Positions 1 through 7,898 are shown, counted from the first letter of the stretch. The stretch is DNA of 47,715 bases from Nocardia grenadensis NBRC 108939 (GCF_001613445.1 NZ_BDCJ01000042.1:1-47715), one strand, 5' to 3'. The notes: generated from the sequence alone by a model not told the origin. A program made the numbers and translations.

Positions 1-1
1 G

Positions 2-1234
2 CAGATGGTGCTGCAGGACAATGTGTCCCAGAACTATGTGATGGGCATATCCCGGGCGGAGTCGACGCGGATGCTCAATGTGCACCGGCGTCTCATCGAA
101 GAGCTCGAGACCGCGCGCGGACTCGACCGGGGCCTCGAAGCGCTGCCCACCGACGCCGTTCTCAAACGCCGGCTCGAGGAGGGCACCGGGCTCGCCTCGC
201 CCGAACTCGCGAATCTGCTGGCCCACGTGAAATTGGCGCTCAAGGCGGATCTGCTGGCCGGCGATCTGCCCGACAGTGCCTTCTTCGCCACCAGGCTGCC
301 GGAATACTTCCCGACCCCGCTGCGGGAACGGTTCGGTGCGGCGATCAAGAAACATCGCCTGCGCCGGGAGATCGTCACCACCATGATCGCCAACGAGGTG
401 GTGGACTACGGCGGCGTCACCTACACGTTCCGGCTGGGCGAGGAGATCGGTGCCACCGCGACCGATACCGTCCGAGCCTTCGCCGCGGTGACCGATATCT
501 TCGGCCTGCACGATATCTGGGACCGGATCCGGGCCGCCGACACGACGGTGGGTGTCCGCGACCAGCTCGAGCTGGAGACCAAACGGACCCTGGACCGGGC
601 GTCGCGCTGGTTGCTCACCAACCGTCCACAGCCCATCGCCGTCGGCGCCGAGATCAACCGGTACCGGGTGGGGGTGCGCGAACTCGCGCCGAAGGTGCCG
701 GGCTGGTTGCGTGGCCACCACGTCACCACGCTCACCGATCAGGCCGCCGACCTCGTCGCGCACGGGGCGCCGCTGGATCTCGCGACCGAGGTCTTCGCAC
801 TGCTGCATCTGTTCCCGCTGCTCGATGTCATCGATATCGCCGATATCACCGACCGCTCCGGTGAGGAGGTCGGTGCGCTGTACTACGCGCTGAACGAGCA
901 TCTGAAGATCGACTGGCTGCTGGAGGCGGTCAGCCATCTGGAACGCGGCGACCGCTGGCACGCGCTGGCCCGGCTCGCCCTGCGCGACGATATGTACAGT
1001 TCGCTGCGGTCGCTTACCCTCGATGTCCTCTCCGGCGGCGACCCCGAGGAGAGCGCGGACGAGAAGATTGCATACTGGGAGTCCAAGAATCAGTCCCGGC
1101 TCGGCCGTGCCCGCGCGGCGCTGGCGGAACTGTTCGAGTCCGGAACCCACGATCTCGCCACGCTGTCGGTCGCGGCGCGGCAGGTGCGCAGCATGGTGAG
1201 TGGGGTGGGCGCTCAATCGGAGGTACCACGGTGA
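2..1234 (+). CDS. gdh: NAD-specific glutamate dehydrogenase (large type), C-terminal part
   Basis: Partial gene open at the left edge; about 410 C-terminal residues are present. It matches the C-terminal region of the very large (about 180 kDa, roughly 1,600 residue) NAD-dependent glutamate dehydrogenases, which deaminate glutamate to 2-oxoglutarate in the cytoplasm. Recognisable stretches are the start (QDNVSQNYVMG), the VHRRLIEELE segment, the YFPTPLRERF and HRLRREIVTT motifs, GGVTYTFR and the late RLALRDDMYSSLRSLT segment. The catalytic Rossmann part lies outside the window. The stop overlaps the GTG of the next gene by 4 bp (GTGA), so translation is probably coupled. Gene order with the following thioesterase resembles M. 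tuberculosis Rv2476c-Rv2475c. Family assignment is firm; the full length cannot be checked here. Confidence 0.9.
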   Translation, partial: QMVLQDNVSQNYVMGISRAESTRMLNVHRRLIEELETARGLDRGLEALPTDAVLKRRLEEGTGLASPELANLLAHVKLALKADLLAGDLPDSAFFATRLPEYFPTPLRERFGAAIKKHRLRREIVTTMIANEVVDYGGVTYTFRLGEEIGATATDTVRAFAAVTDIFGLHDIWDRIRAADTTVGVRDQLELETKRTLDRASRWLLTNRPQPIAVGAEINRYRVGVRELAPKVPGWLRGHHVTTLTDQAADLVAHGAPLDLATEVFALLHLFPLLDVIDIADITDRSGEEVGALYYALNEHLKIDWLLEAVSHLERGDRWHALARLALRDDMYSSLRSLTLDVLSGGDPEESADEKIAYWESKNQSRLGRARAALAELFESGTHDLATLSVAARQVRSMVSGVGAQSEVPR

Positions 1235-1710
1235 CGAACGCTGTTCCCCGCAACGGAGCGAGTCCGGATGTGGAGGTACCCGCTGCGGCATCGCCGCGGC
1301 GGTTCCATACCGCTGTGCACGTGCGCTGGTCCGATATGGACGTTTTCCAGCACGTCAACCACGCCCGGATGGTGACGTTGCTGGAGGAGGCGCGTATCCC
1401 CTGGCTGTTCGACGACGACCGGCCGACCGTCGGGTTGCGTGACGGTTGTGTGCTCGCGGATCTGCGCGTGAAGTACCGGGGGCAGCTGCGGCACGAGGAC
1501 ACGCCGCTGGATATCGCCATGTGGATCGAACAGTTGCGGGCGGTCGATTTCACCGTTGCCTACGAGGTCCGGGCGGCGGGTGCCGCGCCCGACTCGCCCG
1601 CCGCGGTCACCGCGACCACCCAGCTGGCGGCGTTCGATATCCGGACCCAGCGGCTGCGCCGGCTCACCGGGCCCGAACGCGACTATCTCGCACAGTGGCT
1701 GGACGCATGA
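1231..1710 (+). CDS. HotDog-fold acyl-CoA thioesterase (Rv2475c-like)
   Basis: A 159-residue protein of the 4HBT/HotDog family. The N-terminal core RWSDMDVFQHVNHARM (about residues 33-48) carries the Asp and His-Val-Asn pattern typical of 4-hydroxybenzoyl-CoA-type thioesterases, followed by the LLEEARIPWL helix. It probably hydrolyses an acyl-CoA in the cytoplasm; the substrate cannot be read from sequence. The GTG start overlaps the gdh stop by 4 bp. The last codons (GAC GCA TGA) run into a palindromic repeat at 1705, which supplies the stop codon, so the original C-terminus may have been replaced by the insertion. It corresponds in order to M. tuberculosis Rv2475c. Confidence 0.85.
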   Translation: MTNAVPRNGASPDVEVPAAASPRRFHTAVHVRWSDMDVFQHVNHARMVTLLEEARIPWLFDDDRPTVGLRDGCVLADLRVKYRGQLRHEDTPLDIAMWIEQLRAVDFTVAYEVRAAGAAPDSPAAVTATTQLAAFDIRTQRLRRLTGPERDYLAQWLDA

Positions 1711-1869
1711 GCGGGTCGGGCCCGGAGGCGGTAGCGGAGCGTGACCACGCAGGGCCCTCGCTTATGCCCGATGGACACGGCATGAGCGGGTCGGGCCCGG
1801 AGGCGGTAGCGGAGCGTGACCACGCAGGGCCCTCGCTTATGCCCGATGGACACAGCATGAGCGGGTCGG
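1705..1869. repeat. Tandem 75-bp palindromic repeats (two full copies plus a fragment)
   Basis: Two identical 63-bp palindromic units (1705-1767 and 1780-1842) are separated by a 12-nt spacer ending in GGACACG or GGACACA, giving a period of exactly 75 bp; 15 nt of a third unit follow at 1855-1869. Each unit begins GCATGAGCG(GGTC)GGGCCC and ends GGGCCC(T)CGCTTATGC, which are near-perfect inverted repeats and would fold into a long hairpin around a GGAGGCGGTAGCGGAGCG centre. A diverged copy lies in pepN at 7610-7685. The first copy begins within the end of the thioesterase gene. The two copies differ only in the spacer, implying recent duplication. Confidence 0.95.
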
Positions 1870-1889
1870 CGGTGTCGGTTCGATCGTGA
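1707..1889 (+). CDS. Small ORF made of the palindromic repeat (60 aa, may not be a real gene)
   Basis: The repeat tract is open in one frame from ATG 1707 to TGA 1889 and would encode two 25-residue units with the core GPEAVAERDHAGPSLMPDGH, then MSGSAVSVRS. The ATG overlaps the thioesterase stop as ATGA, and the stop overlaps the next gene's GTG as GTGA, so both edges look translationally coupled. No separate ribosome-binding site is obvious. The same peptide core (GPEAVAERNDPGPS) occurs inside PepN. It may be translated by read-along in the operon, or it may only reflect the element's tendency to keep this frame open. No known function or fold. Confidence 0.35.
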   Translation: MSGSGPEAVAERDHAGPSLMPDGHGMSGSGPEAVAERDHAGPSLMPDGHSMSGSAVSVRS

Positions 1890-2563
1890 CGACCGATCAG
1901 CGGGTCCTGTCCGTAACGGACCCGGCAGAACGCGAGAACCTGGCCACATTCCTCACCCGGGCACAACGTCTGGATCCGGCGGTGGTGGTGCGGTTGCGGC
2001 GGCGCGGCACCGGGCTGGTGGCCGCCTGGGTCGCCACCGGCTTCGAGGCGCTGGCGACCCGGACGGTCGTCGCCGAGCTGGCCGCCGACGATGTGACGGT
2101 GGGGGCGGACACCGTGTTGACCGGGCTGTCCGCGCCGGGCCCGATCGATTTGGGCTACTCCCTCGATTCGGCGTGGCGGGGCGCCCTGCCACCGGACGCC
2201 GGCTTCGGGCATATCGACGATCTGCCCGCCCGCACCCTGGTCGAACTCGCCGAACGCGGGGCCGACCTGGCGAAGGAGCACGGTTCCGGGCACGGACCAC
2301 CCGCATCTCTACTCGATCAGACGGTGCTGACCGTCTCGGCGGCGGAGGTACGCGTGCAGGTACCGATGCGGGTGGTCTTCGCCCTCACTGCCATGGACTT
2401 CATCCCACACTCGGGCGAGCGAGCGGATGCCGGGCGGATTCCGCCGGGTGAACTGGTCCGGGTGCGGGCGAGCAACACCTGGCTGCGCCTCGACGCCCGC
2501 TACGGTTCGGTCGCCCGCCGGAGAACCGGCGGGCTCTCGCTGACCCCGGCGCCGGGAGCCTGA
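1886..2563 (+). CDS. Conserved hypothetical protein (Rv2474c-like)
   Basis: A 225-residue soluble protein starting at GTG 1886, with no signal peptide or membrane segment. It has an N-terminal LATFLTRAQRLDPAVVVRLR helix-rich part, a central RTLVELAERGADLAKEHG segment and a C-terminal ASNTWLRLDARYGSVA stretch. Position directly after the thioesterase matches M. tuberculosis Rv2474c, a conserved protein of unknown function, and composition and length fit. No catalytic motif is recognisable. It is probably cotranscribed with gdh and the thioesterase; the repeat elements now lie in front of its start codon and supply the overlapping upstream stop. Function unknown. Confidence 0.7.
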   Translation: MTTDQRVLSVTDPAERENLATFLTRAQRLDPAVVVRLRRRGTGLVAAWVATGFEALATRTVVAELAADDVTVGADTVLTGLSAPGPIDLGYSLDSAWRGALPPDAGFGHIDDLPARTLVELAERGADLAKEHGSGHGPPASLLDQTVLTVSAAEVRVQVPMRVVFALTAMDFIPHSGERADAGRIPPGELVRVRASNTWLRLDARYGSVARRRTGGLSLTPAPGA

Positions 2564-2602
2564 CGCCGCTTCGCCGGGCCGCGGTGCCGCCGCGGCGTCA
2601 GG
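2559..2602. terminator. Bidirectional hairpin between convergent genes
   Basis: An 11-bp perfect stem, CCTGACGCCGC (2559-2569) with GCGGCGTCAGG (2592-2602). The left arm contains the TGA stop of the Rv2474c-like gene and the right arm contains the stop of the HNH gene on the other strand, so one hairpin serves both convergent genes. There is no U-tract, as is common in actinobacteria. Confidence 0.65.
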
Positions 2603-3326
2603 CCGCGCCCTCGCCCAGGTATTGCAGCCAGATCGGGTCCAGTTCGTTGACCGTGGACAGCAGGCGCCAATGCGGCCCCTTCGGGGATATCAGGGGTGCG
2701 CGCAGCGTCCAGCCGAGTTCGCTGAGCAGTTTGTCGGCCTTGCGATGGTTACAGGGTGCGCAGCTGGCCACACAGTTCTCCCAGCTGTGTTGGCCGCCGC
2801 GGCTGCGCGGGATGACGTGGTCGATGGTTTCGGCCTTACCGCCGCAGTAGCCGCAGCGGTAGTGGTCCCGCTGCATGAGTGCCGCCCGGGTCATCGGGAC
2901 GCGGGCGCGGTAGGGGACCCGGACGTAGGTGCGTAACCGGATGACCGACGGAATGGCGACGGCGGCGCCGGCCGAATGCAGGACGGGTCCGGTGGGATCG
3001 TGGTGGACCGCGTCGGCCTTGTCGCAGACCAGCAGCACGATCGCGCGGCGGGCGGTGAGCGCGGTGAGCGGTTCGTAGGTGGCGTTGAGGAGCAGGACGC
3101 GGCGCTTCGGCCAACTGATCGGTGGCGGCGCGGCGAGGTGTGGAGCGGAATCGCTCCCGGGAAGGGAATCGGAACGAGCGGTGGTATCGGCAGTGTGCCG
3201 GTCGACCGCGTGATCGGACAGCAGTTGCAGCGGAGGAGCCCCCGACCCACGAGCGTGGACGTCGGCGGGCTTCAGTTGTCGGTGGCGTATCGCCTCCGGT
3301 GATCGGGCGCCGGTCCGTTGCTTCAT
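2598..3326 (-). CDS. HNH endonuclease family protein (Rv2469c-like)
   Basis: A 242-residue protein with a C-terminal HNH nuclease domain. Zinc-binding pairs CGYC (about residues 159-162) and CAPC (about 189-192) flank the catalytic ETIDHVIPRSRGG segment, followed by the W-E-N-C and N-H-R-K-A-D signature. The central VLLLNATYEPLTALTARRA segment is typical of this actinobacterial branch. The first 70 residues are low-complexity and variable, so the start is uncertain, though no later ATG fits. Such proteins cut DNA or act in repair or restriction; the cellular role of this branch is not known. It is encoded divergently from glbO with about 250 bp between. The M. tuberculosis neighbour is Rv2469c. 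Confidence 0.85.
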   Translation of the reverse strand: MKQRTGARSPEAIRHRQLKPADVHARGSGAPPLQLLSDHAVDRHTADTTARSDSLPGSDSAPHLAAPPPISWPKRRVLLLNATYEPLTALTARRAIVLLVCDKADAVHHDPTGPVLHSAGAAVAIPSVIRLRTYVRVPYRARVPMTRAALMQRDHYRCGYCGGKAETIDHVIPRSRGGQHSWENCVASCAPCNHRKADKLLSELGWTLRAPLISPKGPHWRLLSTVNELDPIWLQYLGEGAA

Positions 3327-3580
3327 GTCGACCCCAAATTCTGCGTTTCAAGATCATGTGGTATCTCGGCGGAGACAGAACCCAGTTGACCATGGAAAGC
3401 CCCGTGACGCACGGTTATTTTGCACAATGGCCGGTTAACTGTCGCTGAAGCGACCCCCGGCGGCCACAGAGCCGGAAACACCAGGTGCGAGCGGTCACAC
3501 CGGCCGGGTGCCCGGCGAATCTGCGAACCCGGGCCGGCGCGGGCACAATGGACGGCGCATCCGGCGAAACGAGAGGGTTC

Positions 3581-4012
3581 ATGACTTCGGGTAATACGGC
3601 TTCGGGCACTCCGGCGGGCGATCAGGCCACACGCTCCTTCTACGAGGCCGTCGGCGGGGCGGACACCTTCCACCGGCTGGTCGCCGCCTTCTATCGCGAG
3701 GTCGCCGCCGACGAAGTACTACGCCCCATGTACCCGGAACAAGACCTGGGCCCGGCCGAACGCCGGCTGCGAATGTTCCTGGAGCAGTACTGGGGCGGCC
3801 CCCGCACCTATTCCGACGAACGCGGCCACCCGCGCCTGCGTATGCGGCATATGCCGTTCGAGATCGGGCCGGTGCAGCGGGATGCCTGGTTGCGCTGTAT
3901 GCGCATCGCGGTCGCCGAGATCGAGCCGCAAGCCCTGGACGACGAGCATCGGCGCCAGCTGCTCGACTATTTGGAGATGGCGGCGAATTCGCTGGTGAAC
4001 GCGGCCTGGTGA
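3581..4012 (+). CDS. glbO: Group II truncated haemoglobin (trHbO)
   Basis: A 143-residue haem protein of the 2/2 globin family. The core SFYEAVGGADTFHRLVAAFY, the YPEQDLGPAERRLRMFLEQY run, W-G-G-P-R-T-Y-S, the proximal histidine region GHPRLRMRHMPF and the C-terminal DYLEMAANSLVN match mycobacterial GlbO closely. GlbO binds oxygen tightly and has been linked to respiration and nitric oxide or peroxide handling. ATG 3581 was chosen because GAGAGG precedes it at 3571; an in-frame ATG at 3548 would add 11 residues. The 15 or so residues before the globin start are extra compared with the M. tuberculosis protein. A strong hairpin directly follows the stop. Confidence 0.93.
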   Translation: MTSGNTASGTPAGDQATRSFYEAVGGADTFHRLVAAFYREVAADEVLRPMYPEQDLGPAERRLRMFLEQYWGGPRTYSDERGHPRLRMRHMPFEIGPVQRDAWLRCMRIAVAEIEPQALDDEHRRQLLDYLEMAANSLVNAAW

Positions 4013-4044
4013 GACCGCCGCGGGGTCGAGGCCCCGTCGGTCTC
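4011..4044 (+). terminator. Terminator hairpin after glbO
   Basis: The stem combines GAGACCG (4011-4017) with CGGTCTC (4038-4044) and an inner CGGGG/CCCCG pair, starting within the glbO stop codon. No U-run follows. Confidence 0.65.
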
Positions 4045-4302
4045 GCCGTTTCGGCCTCGAGACTCGAGCTTCGCTCATGCGATGTGCGGTGGGCCGTCCA
4101 TGGAGGGCGACCTTTGAGCACCTTCGGCCAAGGGTCGAGACGGGCCTCAACCCTTCGAGGTATCCCGCAAGCCTCGACGCGGGTGGTCGCGTTGGTCGAC
4201 GGAGGCTTGATCCCGGGTGTGACCTCGGGGTATGGGTGGTGTTACCGGTGACACGGGCTATCCGTCGGTGAACTACTACAGAGGATCGTCTACCTTTAGG
4301 GC

Positions 4303-4596
4303 GTGAGCATTCTCGAGACGGTGGCGATTTTCGCCGGTATCCCATTGGGGATCTACCTCATAATCGCTGGTTTGTCGTACCTCGGTAAGCCGCTGCCCGG
4401 TGAGAAGCCGGTCCACTTCGATATGAGCAAGAAGTGGACGGCCGCCCCGGTGCTGTGGAGTGCCACCGACGAGGTGACCGTTTCCGGTCACTCCTATGAC
4501 GCCGGTGAGTCGTCGCACGGCTCGCATGTGGCGTTCGATGCCCTCGAGGCACCCAGGGAAGCACTGATCGGAGGCCGGGCAAGTGGCAAGTACTAA
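4303..4596 (+). CDS. ctaJ: Cytochrome aa3 oxidase accessory subunit CtaJ-like membrane protein
   Basis: A 97-residue protein with one N-terminal transmembrane helix (about residues 5-27, ETVAIFAGIPLGIYLIIAGL) and a soluble tail with the KKWTAAPVLWSATDEV segment. The SILETVAIFAGIP start and the W-x-x-x-P-V-L-W pattern fit the small CtaJ subunit described in the mycobacterial III2IV2 respiratory supercomplex, whose gene sits beside a DUF5130 gene as here. If right, it acts in the plasma membrane with cytochrome aa3 oxidase. GTG start; the 3' end overlaps the DUF5130 gene by 14 bp, suggesting coupled expression. The identification rests on recalled family features and neighbourhood, so it is moderate. 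Confidence 0.6.
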   Translation: MSILETVAIFAGIPLGIYLIIAGLSYLGKPLPGEKPVHFDMSKKWTAAPVLWSATDEVTVSGHSYDAGESSHGSHVAFDALEAPREALIGGRASGKY

Positions 4597-5047
4597 GTGG
4601 CCGGCGGTGGTCGAGTCCGAACTGCCGCGTGGATACGCGCTCACCAGCAGCGGCCGGGTCTCCGGGGTGCACGAGGCCGGTGACGTGTTCAAGGAGGCGC
4701 CGTTCGACAACAACGAGCGGCTGGCCATGGACAATGTGCTCACCGAGGCCACTCGCGCGACCAAGGTCCGGTTCAACGTCTTCATCGGCGATCTGGGTGT
4801 GGATCCCGCGGCCGCGGTGGACGCGCTGTTCCCCGATACTCCGGAGGCGGCACGTTCGGTGCTCATCGCCGTCTCCCCGAATGATCACGCCGTGGAGGTT
4901 CGCTCCGGCAGGGATGTGGCCGAGCGCGCGAACGACCGGGTGTGCCAGCTCGGGGTCACCGCCGCGCTGAGCTCGCTGCGGCAGGGTGAACTGATCGACG
5001 GGCTGATCTCGGCGGTGCGGGTGATGGCCGCGGCCATCGGCCGCTGA
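4583..5047 (+). CDS. DUF5130 family protein (Rv2468c-like)
   Basis: A 154-residue soluble protein starting at GTG 4583 behind a GGAGG-type site (4570-4574) inside the end of the preceding gene. The LTSSGRVSGVHEAGDVFKEA start, the FNVFIGDLGVDPAAAV strand-turn and the late GELIDGLISAVRVMAAA helix are those of DUF5130, a TPM-like alpha/beta fold. Its relative in M. tuberculosis is Rv2468c, next to pepN. Biochemical role is unknown; overlap with the CtaJ-like gene suggests a respiratory or envelope connection, which is inference. Confidence 0.7.
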   Translation: MASTKWPAVVESELPRGYALTSSGRVSGVHEAGDVFKEAPFDNNERLAMDNVLTEATRATKVRFNVFIGDLGVDPAAAVDALFPDTPEAARSVLIAVSPNDHAVEVRSGRDVAERANDRVCQLGVTAALSSLRQGELIDGLISAVRVMAAAIGR

Positions 5048-5089
5048 CAACCTCCGGCCCGATGGCCGGGAGCACTCGCGACAGACGAC

Positions 5090-5122
5090 AACGGCGCGTC
5101 CACCACCGGTGGACGCGCCGTT
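5090..5122. terminator. Bidirectional terminator between DUF5130 gene and pepN
   Basis: A perfect 15-bp stem, AACGGCGCGTCCACC with its complement, around a 3-nt loop, lies between the convergent stops at 5047 and 5136. On the plus strand it is followed by CGCCGTTT. Confidence 0.8.
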
Positions 5123-5135
5123 CGCCGTTTCCGGA

Positions 5136-7778
5136 TCAGGAGATATCGAACGCGCGGGCGCGCAGTGACCGTTCGACCCCCGCTTTACCCTCGCTCACCA
5201 GGCGTCGCAGGGCGGGCGGGTGATCGGCGGCGAGGAACTCGTCGGCGCGGGCGACGGCGTCGTCACTGATATCCCAGGCCGGATACAGTCCGACCACCAC
5301 GGTCTGCGCGACCTCACTGGACCGACGTTCCCAGACCGCGGGGATCTCGTCGAAGTACCGCGCCACGAACGGCGCCAGCAGGCTGTCCTGTCCGGCCGGT
5401 GCGAAACCGCCGACGATGGAACGGGCGGTGATATTGGGCACCGAATCGTCGCCGAGTACCTTGTCCCACGCCGCTTCCTTCACCTGCGGCTGCGGGCGCG
5501 CGGTGGCCGCGGTGGCTGCCTGCCGCCGGCCGGCCGCCGTTTCGTCGTTGCGCAGCTCGGCGTCGATGGCCGGGGTGTCCGGGCCGTCGGCGTCGATCTC
5601 CCCGGCCGCCGCGAGAGCGGTGAGCAACCGCCAGCGCAGGTCGGTGTCGACGGTCAGGCCGGGCAGGCCGACGGCCGCCGGATTACCGTCGAGCAGTTCG
5701 CGCAGCACCTCGCTGTGCCAGGCGGCCAGTTTGGCGCCGGTGAGGGCGTTGACGAACGCGAGCTGATGATCGGAGCCGGGCGCCGCTTCGCGTGCCAGCT
5801 CCAGCAGCCGGTTCGCGTACTCCGGCCAGCCGGTGCTCTCGGCCCAGGCCGGATCGGCGTAGCTGCGCAGGGTGGTGTTGGTCTGCATGAGCAGCCGCTG
5901 CACCACACCGATCTCGGTTTCCGCGCCGATGCCGCGCTGGACCAGCGCGACGAAATCGCGGGCGCGGAATTCGGCCTGCCGGGTCATCTCCCAGGCCGCC
6001 GACCAGGCGAGGGTGCGGGGGAGCGGATCGGCGATATCGGCGATCCGGTTCACCAGCACATCGAGCGAATCGGCGTCGAGGCGCACCGAGCAATAGGTGA
6101 GGTCGTCATCGTTGACCAGTACGAACTTCCCGCGTTCGGTACCGATCAGGTCGGTGACCTCGGTGCGCTCGGCGGCGTCCAGATCGAGTTCCACCCGCCG
6201 GGTGCGGACCAGTCTGCCGTCGCGGTCGTCGTAGACGCCGATGGCCAGCCGGTGCACCCGTCGTTCCCCGGCGCCGGGTGCCGCGCCCTCCTGGATCACC
6301 GCGAAGGAGGTGAACTTGCCGTCCGCGTCGACCTCGAAGTCGGGCCGCAGGATATTGAGGCCGGTGGTCTTCAGCCACTGGGCGCCCCAGGTGGACAGGT
6401 CACGCCCCGAGGATTTCTCCAACGCCGCCAGCAGATCGTCGAAGGTGGCGTTGCCGTAGGCGTGGTCGGCGAAATACGCGCGCAGACCGGCCAGGAACGG
6501 TTCCAGCCCGACATAGGCCACGAGTTGTTTGAGCACACTCGCGCCCTTGGCGTAGGTGATGCCGTCGAAGTTCACCTCCACCGCCGCCAGGTCGGGGATA
6601 TCGGCGGCGATCGGGTGGGTGGAGGGCAGCTGATCCTGCCGGTACGCCCACGATTTCTCGACATTGGCGAAGGTGGTCCAGGCACTGGTGTACTCGGTGG
6701 CCTCGGCCTGGCACAGCACCGACGCGAAGGTCGCGAAGGATTCGTTGAGCCACAGGTCGTCCCACCACTTCATGGTGACCAGGTCGCCGAACCACATATG
6801 CGCCATCTCGTGCAGTACGGTTTCCGCGCGCCGCTCGTAGGAGGCCCGGGTGACCTTCGACCGGAAGACGTAGTCCTCGAGGAAGGTGACCGCGCCCGCG
6901 TTCTCCATGGCACCGGCATTGAACTCCGGGACGAACAGCTGGTCGTACTTCCCGAACGCGTAGGGGACGCCGAAGTTCTTGTGGTAGAAGCCGAATCCCT
7001 GCTTGGTTTCGGTGAACAGCCGGTCGGCGTCCATATGCGCGGCCAGCGAGGCCCGGCAGTAGATGCCCAGCGGGATATCGCCGTGGTCGTCGGTGTAGGT
7101 GTCGGTCCATTCGGCGTAGGGACCGGCGATGAGCGCCACCAGGTAGGTGCTCATGAGCGGAGTGGTGGCGAATCGGTGCTTTCCGCCGTCCACGGTGGCG
7201 GCGCCGTTGGAGATGACCTTCCAGTCCGCCGGGGCGGTGACCTCGATATCGAAGGTGGCCTTGAGATCGGGCTGGTCGAAGCAGGCGAACATCCGCTTGG
7301 CGTCGGCGGTTTCGAATTGGGAATAGAGGTAGACCGCGTCGTCGGCCGGATCGACGAACCGGTGCAGGCCCTCACCGGTGTGGGAGTACTCGCAGTCGGC
7401 CTCCACCACGAGTTCGTTGCGCTCGGCGAGGTCGGGGAGGGTGAGGCCGGTGGATTCGTCGTAGTCGCCGATTTCGAGCGGGGTGCCGTTGAGCACCGCC
7501 GAACGCACTCCCCGGGCAACGATATCGATGAAGGTGGACGCACCGGGCTTCGCGGTGAAGGTGACCGTACTGCGGGACAAGAACGTCTGCTCGCCCGGTT
7601 TCCCCGCCCCGTGTTCATCGGGGATGGGCGAGGGCCCCGGGTCGTTACGCTCCGCTACCGCCTCCGGGCCTGACTCGCCCATCCCGCCGGTCAGGTCGAG
7701 TTCGATGCGGTAGTTCTCGACCGAGACGACCTCGGCGCGTTCGATCGCCTGTTCGCGGGTGAGGTTCGGTGCGGACAT
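5136..7778 (-). CDS. pepN: Aminopeptidase N (M1 metallopeptidase) with in-frame repeat insertion
   Basis: An 880-residue cytoplasmic M1 aminopeptidase that removes N-terminal residues from peptides. It has the GAMEN exopeptidase motif, the zinc site HEMAH-x18-E (HEMAHMWFGDL then LWLNESFATF), an N-terminal beta-saddle domain (YSQFETADAKRMFACFDQPD) and a helical ERAP1-like C-terminal domain. ATG 7778 was chosen because the family's N-terminal MSAPNLTREQAIERA starts there with AAGGAG just upstream. Residues about 32-58 are an insertion: the family runs from the strand ending LDLT almost directly into G-x-P-G-E-x-T-F, whereas here a peptide with the core GPEAVAERNDPGPS intervenes, encoded by a copy of the repeat seen at 1705-1869. 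The insert probably forms a loop. Related to M. tuberculosis Rv2467. Confidence 0.95.
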   Translation of the reverse strand: MSAPNLTREQAIERAEVVSVENYRIELDLTGGMGESGPEAVAERNDPGPSPIPDEHGAGKPGEQTFLSRSTVTFTAKPGASTFIDIVARGVRSAVLNGTPLEIGDYDESTGLTLPDLAERNELVVEADCEYSHTGEGLHRFVDPADDAVYLYSQFETADAKRMFACFDQPDLKATFDIEVTAPADWKVISNGAATVDGGKHRFATTPLMSTYLVALIAGPYAEWTDTYTDDHGDIPLGIYCRASLAAHMDADRLFTETKQGFGFYHKNFGVPYAFGKYDQLFVPEFNAGAMENAGAVTFLEDYVFRSKVTRASYERRAETVLHEMAHMWFGDLVTMKWWDDLWLNESFATFASVLCQAEATEYTSAWTTFANVEKSWAYRQDQLPSTHPIAADIPDLAAVEVNFDGITYAKGASVLKQLVAYVGLEPFLAGLRAYFADHAYGNATFDDLLAALEKSSGRDLSTWGAQWLKTTGLNILRPDFEVDADGKFTSFAVIQEGAAPGAGERRVHRLAIGVYDDRDGRLVRTRRVELDLDAAERTEVTDLIGTERGKFVLVNDDDLTYCSVRLDADSLDVLVNRIADIADPLPRTLAWSAAWEMTRQAEFRARDFVALVQRGIGAETEIGVVQRLLMQTNTTLRSYADPAWAESTGWPEYANRLLELAREAAPGSDHQLAFVNALTGAKLAAWHSEVLRELLDGNPAAVGLPGLTVDTDLRWRLLTALAAAGEIDADGPDTPAIDAELRNDETAAGRRQAATAATARPQPQVKEAAWDKVLGDDSVPNITARSIVGGFAPAGQDSLLAPFVARYFDEIPAVWERRSSEVAQTVVVGLYPAWDISDDAVARADEFLAADHPPALRRLVSEGKAGVERSLRARAFDIS
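7610..7685 (-). repeat. Palindromic repeat copy inserted in frame in pepN
   Basis: Read on the minus strand, this copy has the same order as the tandem copies: left arm, GGAGGCGGTAGCGGAGCG centre, right arm, then the CCGATGAACACG tail. Its arms are GGGATGGGCGAG-GGCCC (from 7621) and GGGCC-TGA-CTCGCCCATCCC (to 7685), a perfect 12-bp outer stem plus a 5-bp inner stem. The outer arms differ from those at 1705-1842 but still pair, so changes on one side are matched on the other. Confidence 0.93.
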
Positions 7779-7898
7779 CGGGCTCCTTCGAGGACACGAG
7801 TGCAACGGGCACGGGCGTTGTCCACAATGCCACGCCGGTAAGGTTGCCCGCGCGGGAGTCGATCTCGCCGGCCACACGACCAGGATCGGAGCGACAAC

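Noticed and set aside
4045..4302. Short open frames between glbO and the CtaJ-like gene
   Set aside because: No ribosome-binding site, no recognisable composition and no conserved position; treated as leader sequence.
5220..7673. An 817-codon open frame on the plus strand opposite pepN
   Set aside because: It is the complement of the M1 aminopeptidase gene, which has intact catalytic motifs. The plus-strand translation is low-complexity and Gly/Val/Arg-rich, a usual result of GC-rich third positions.
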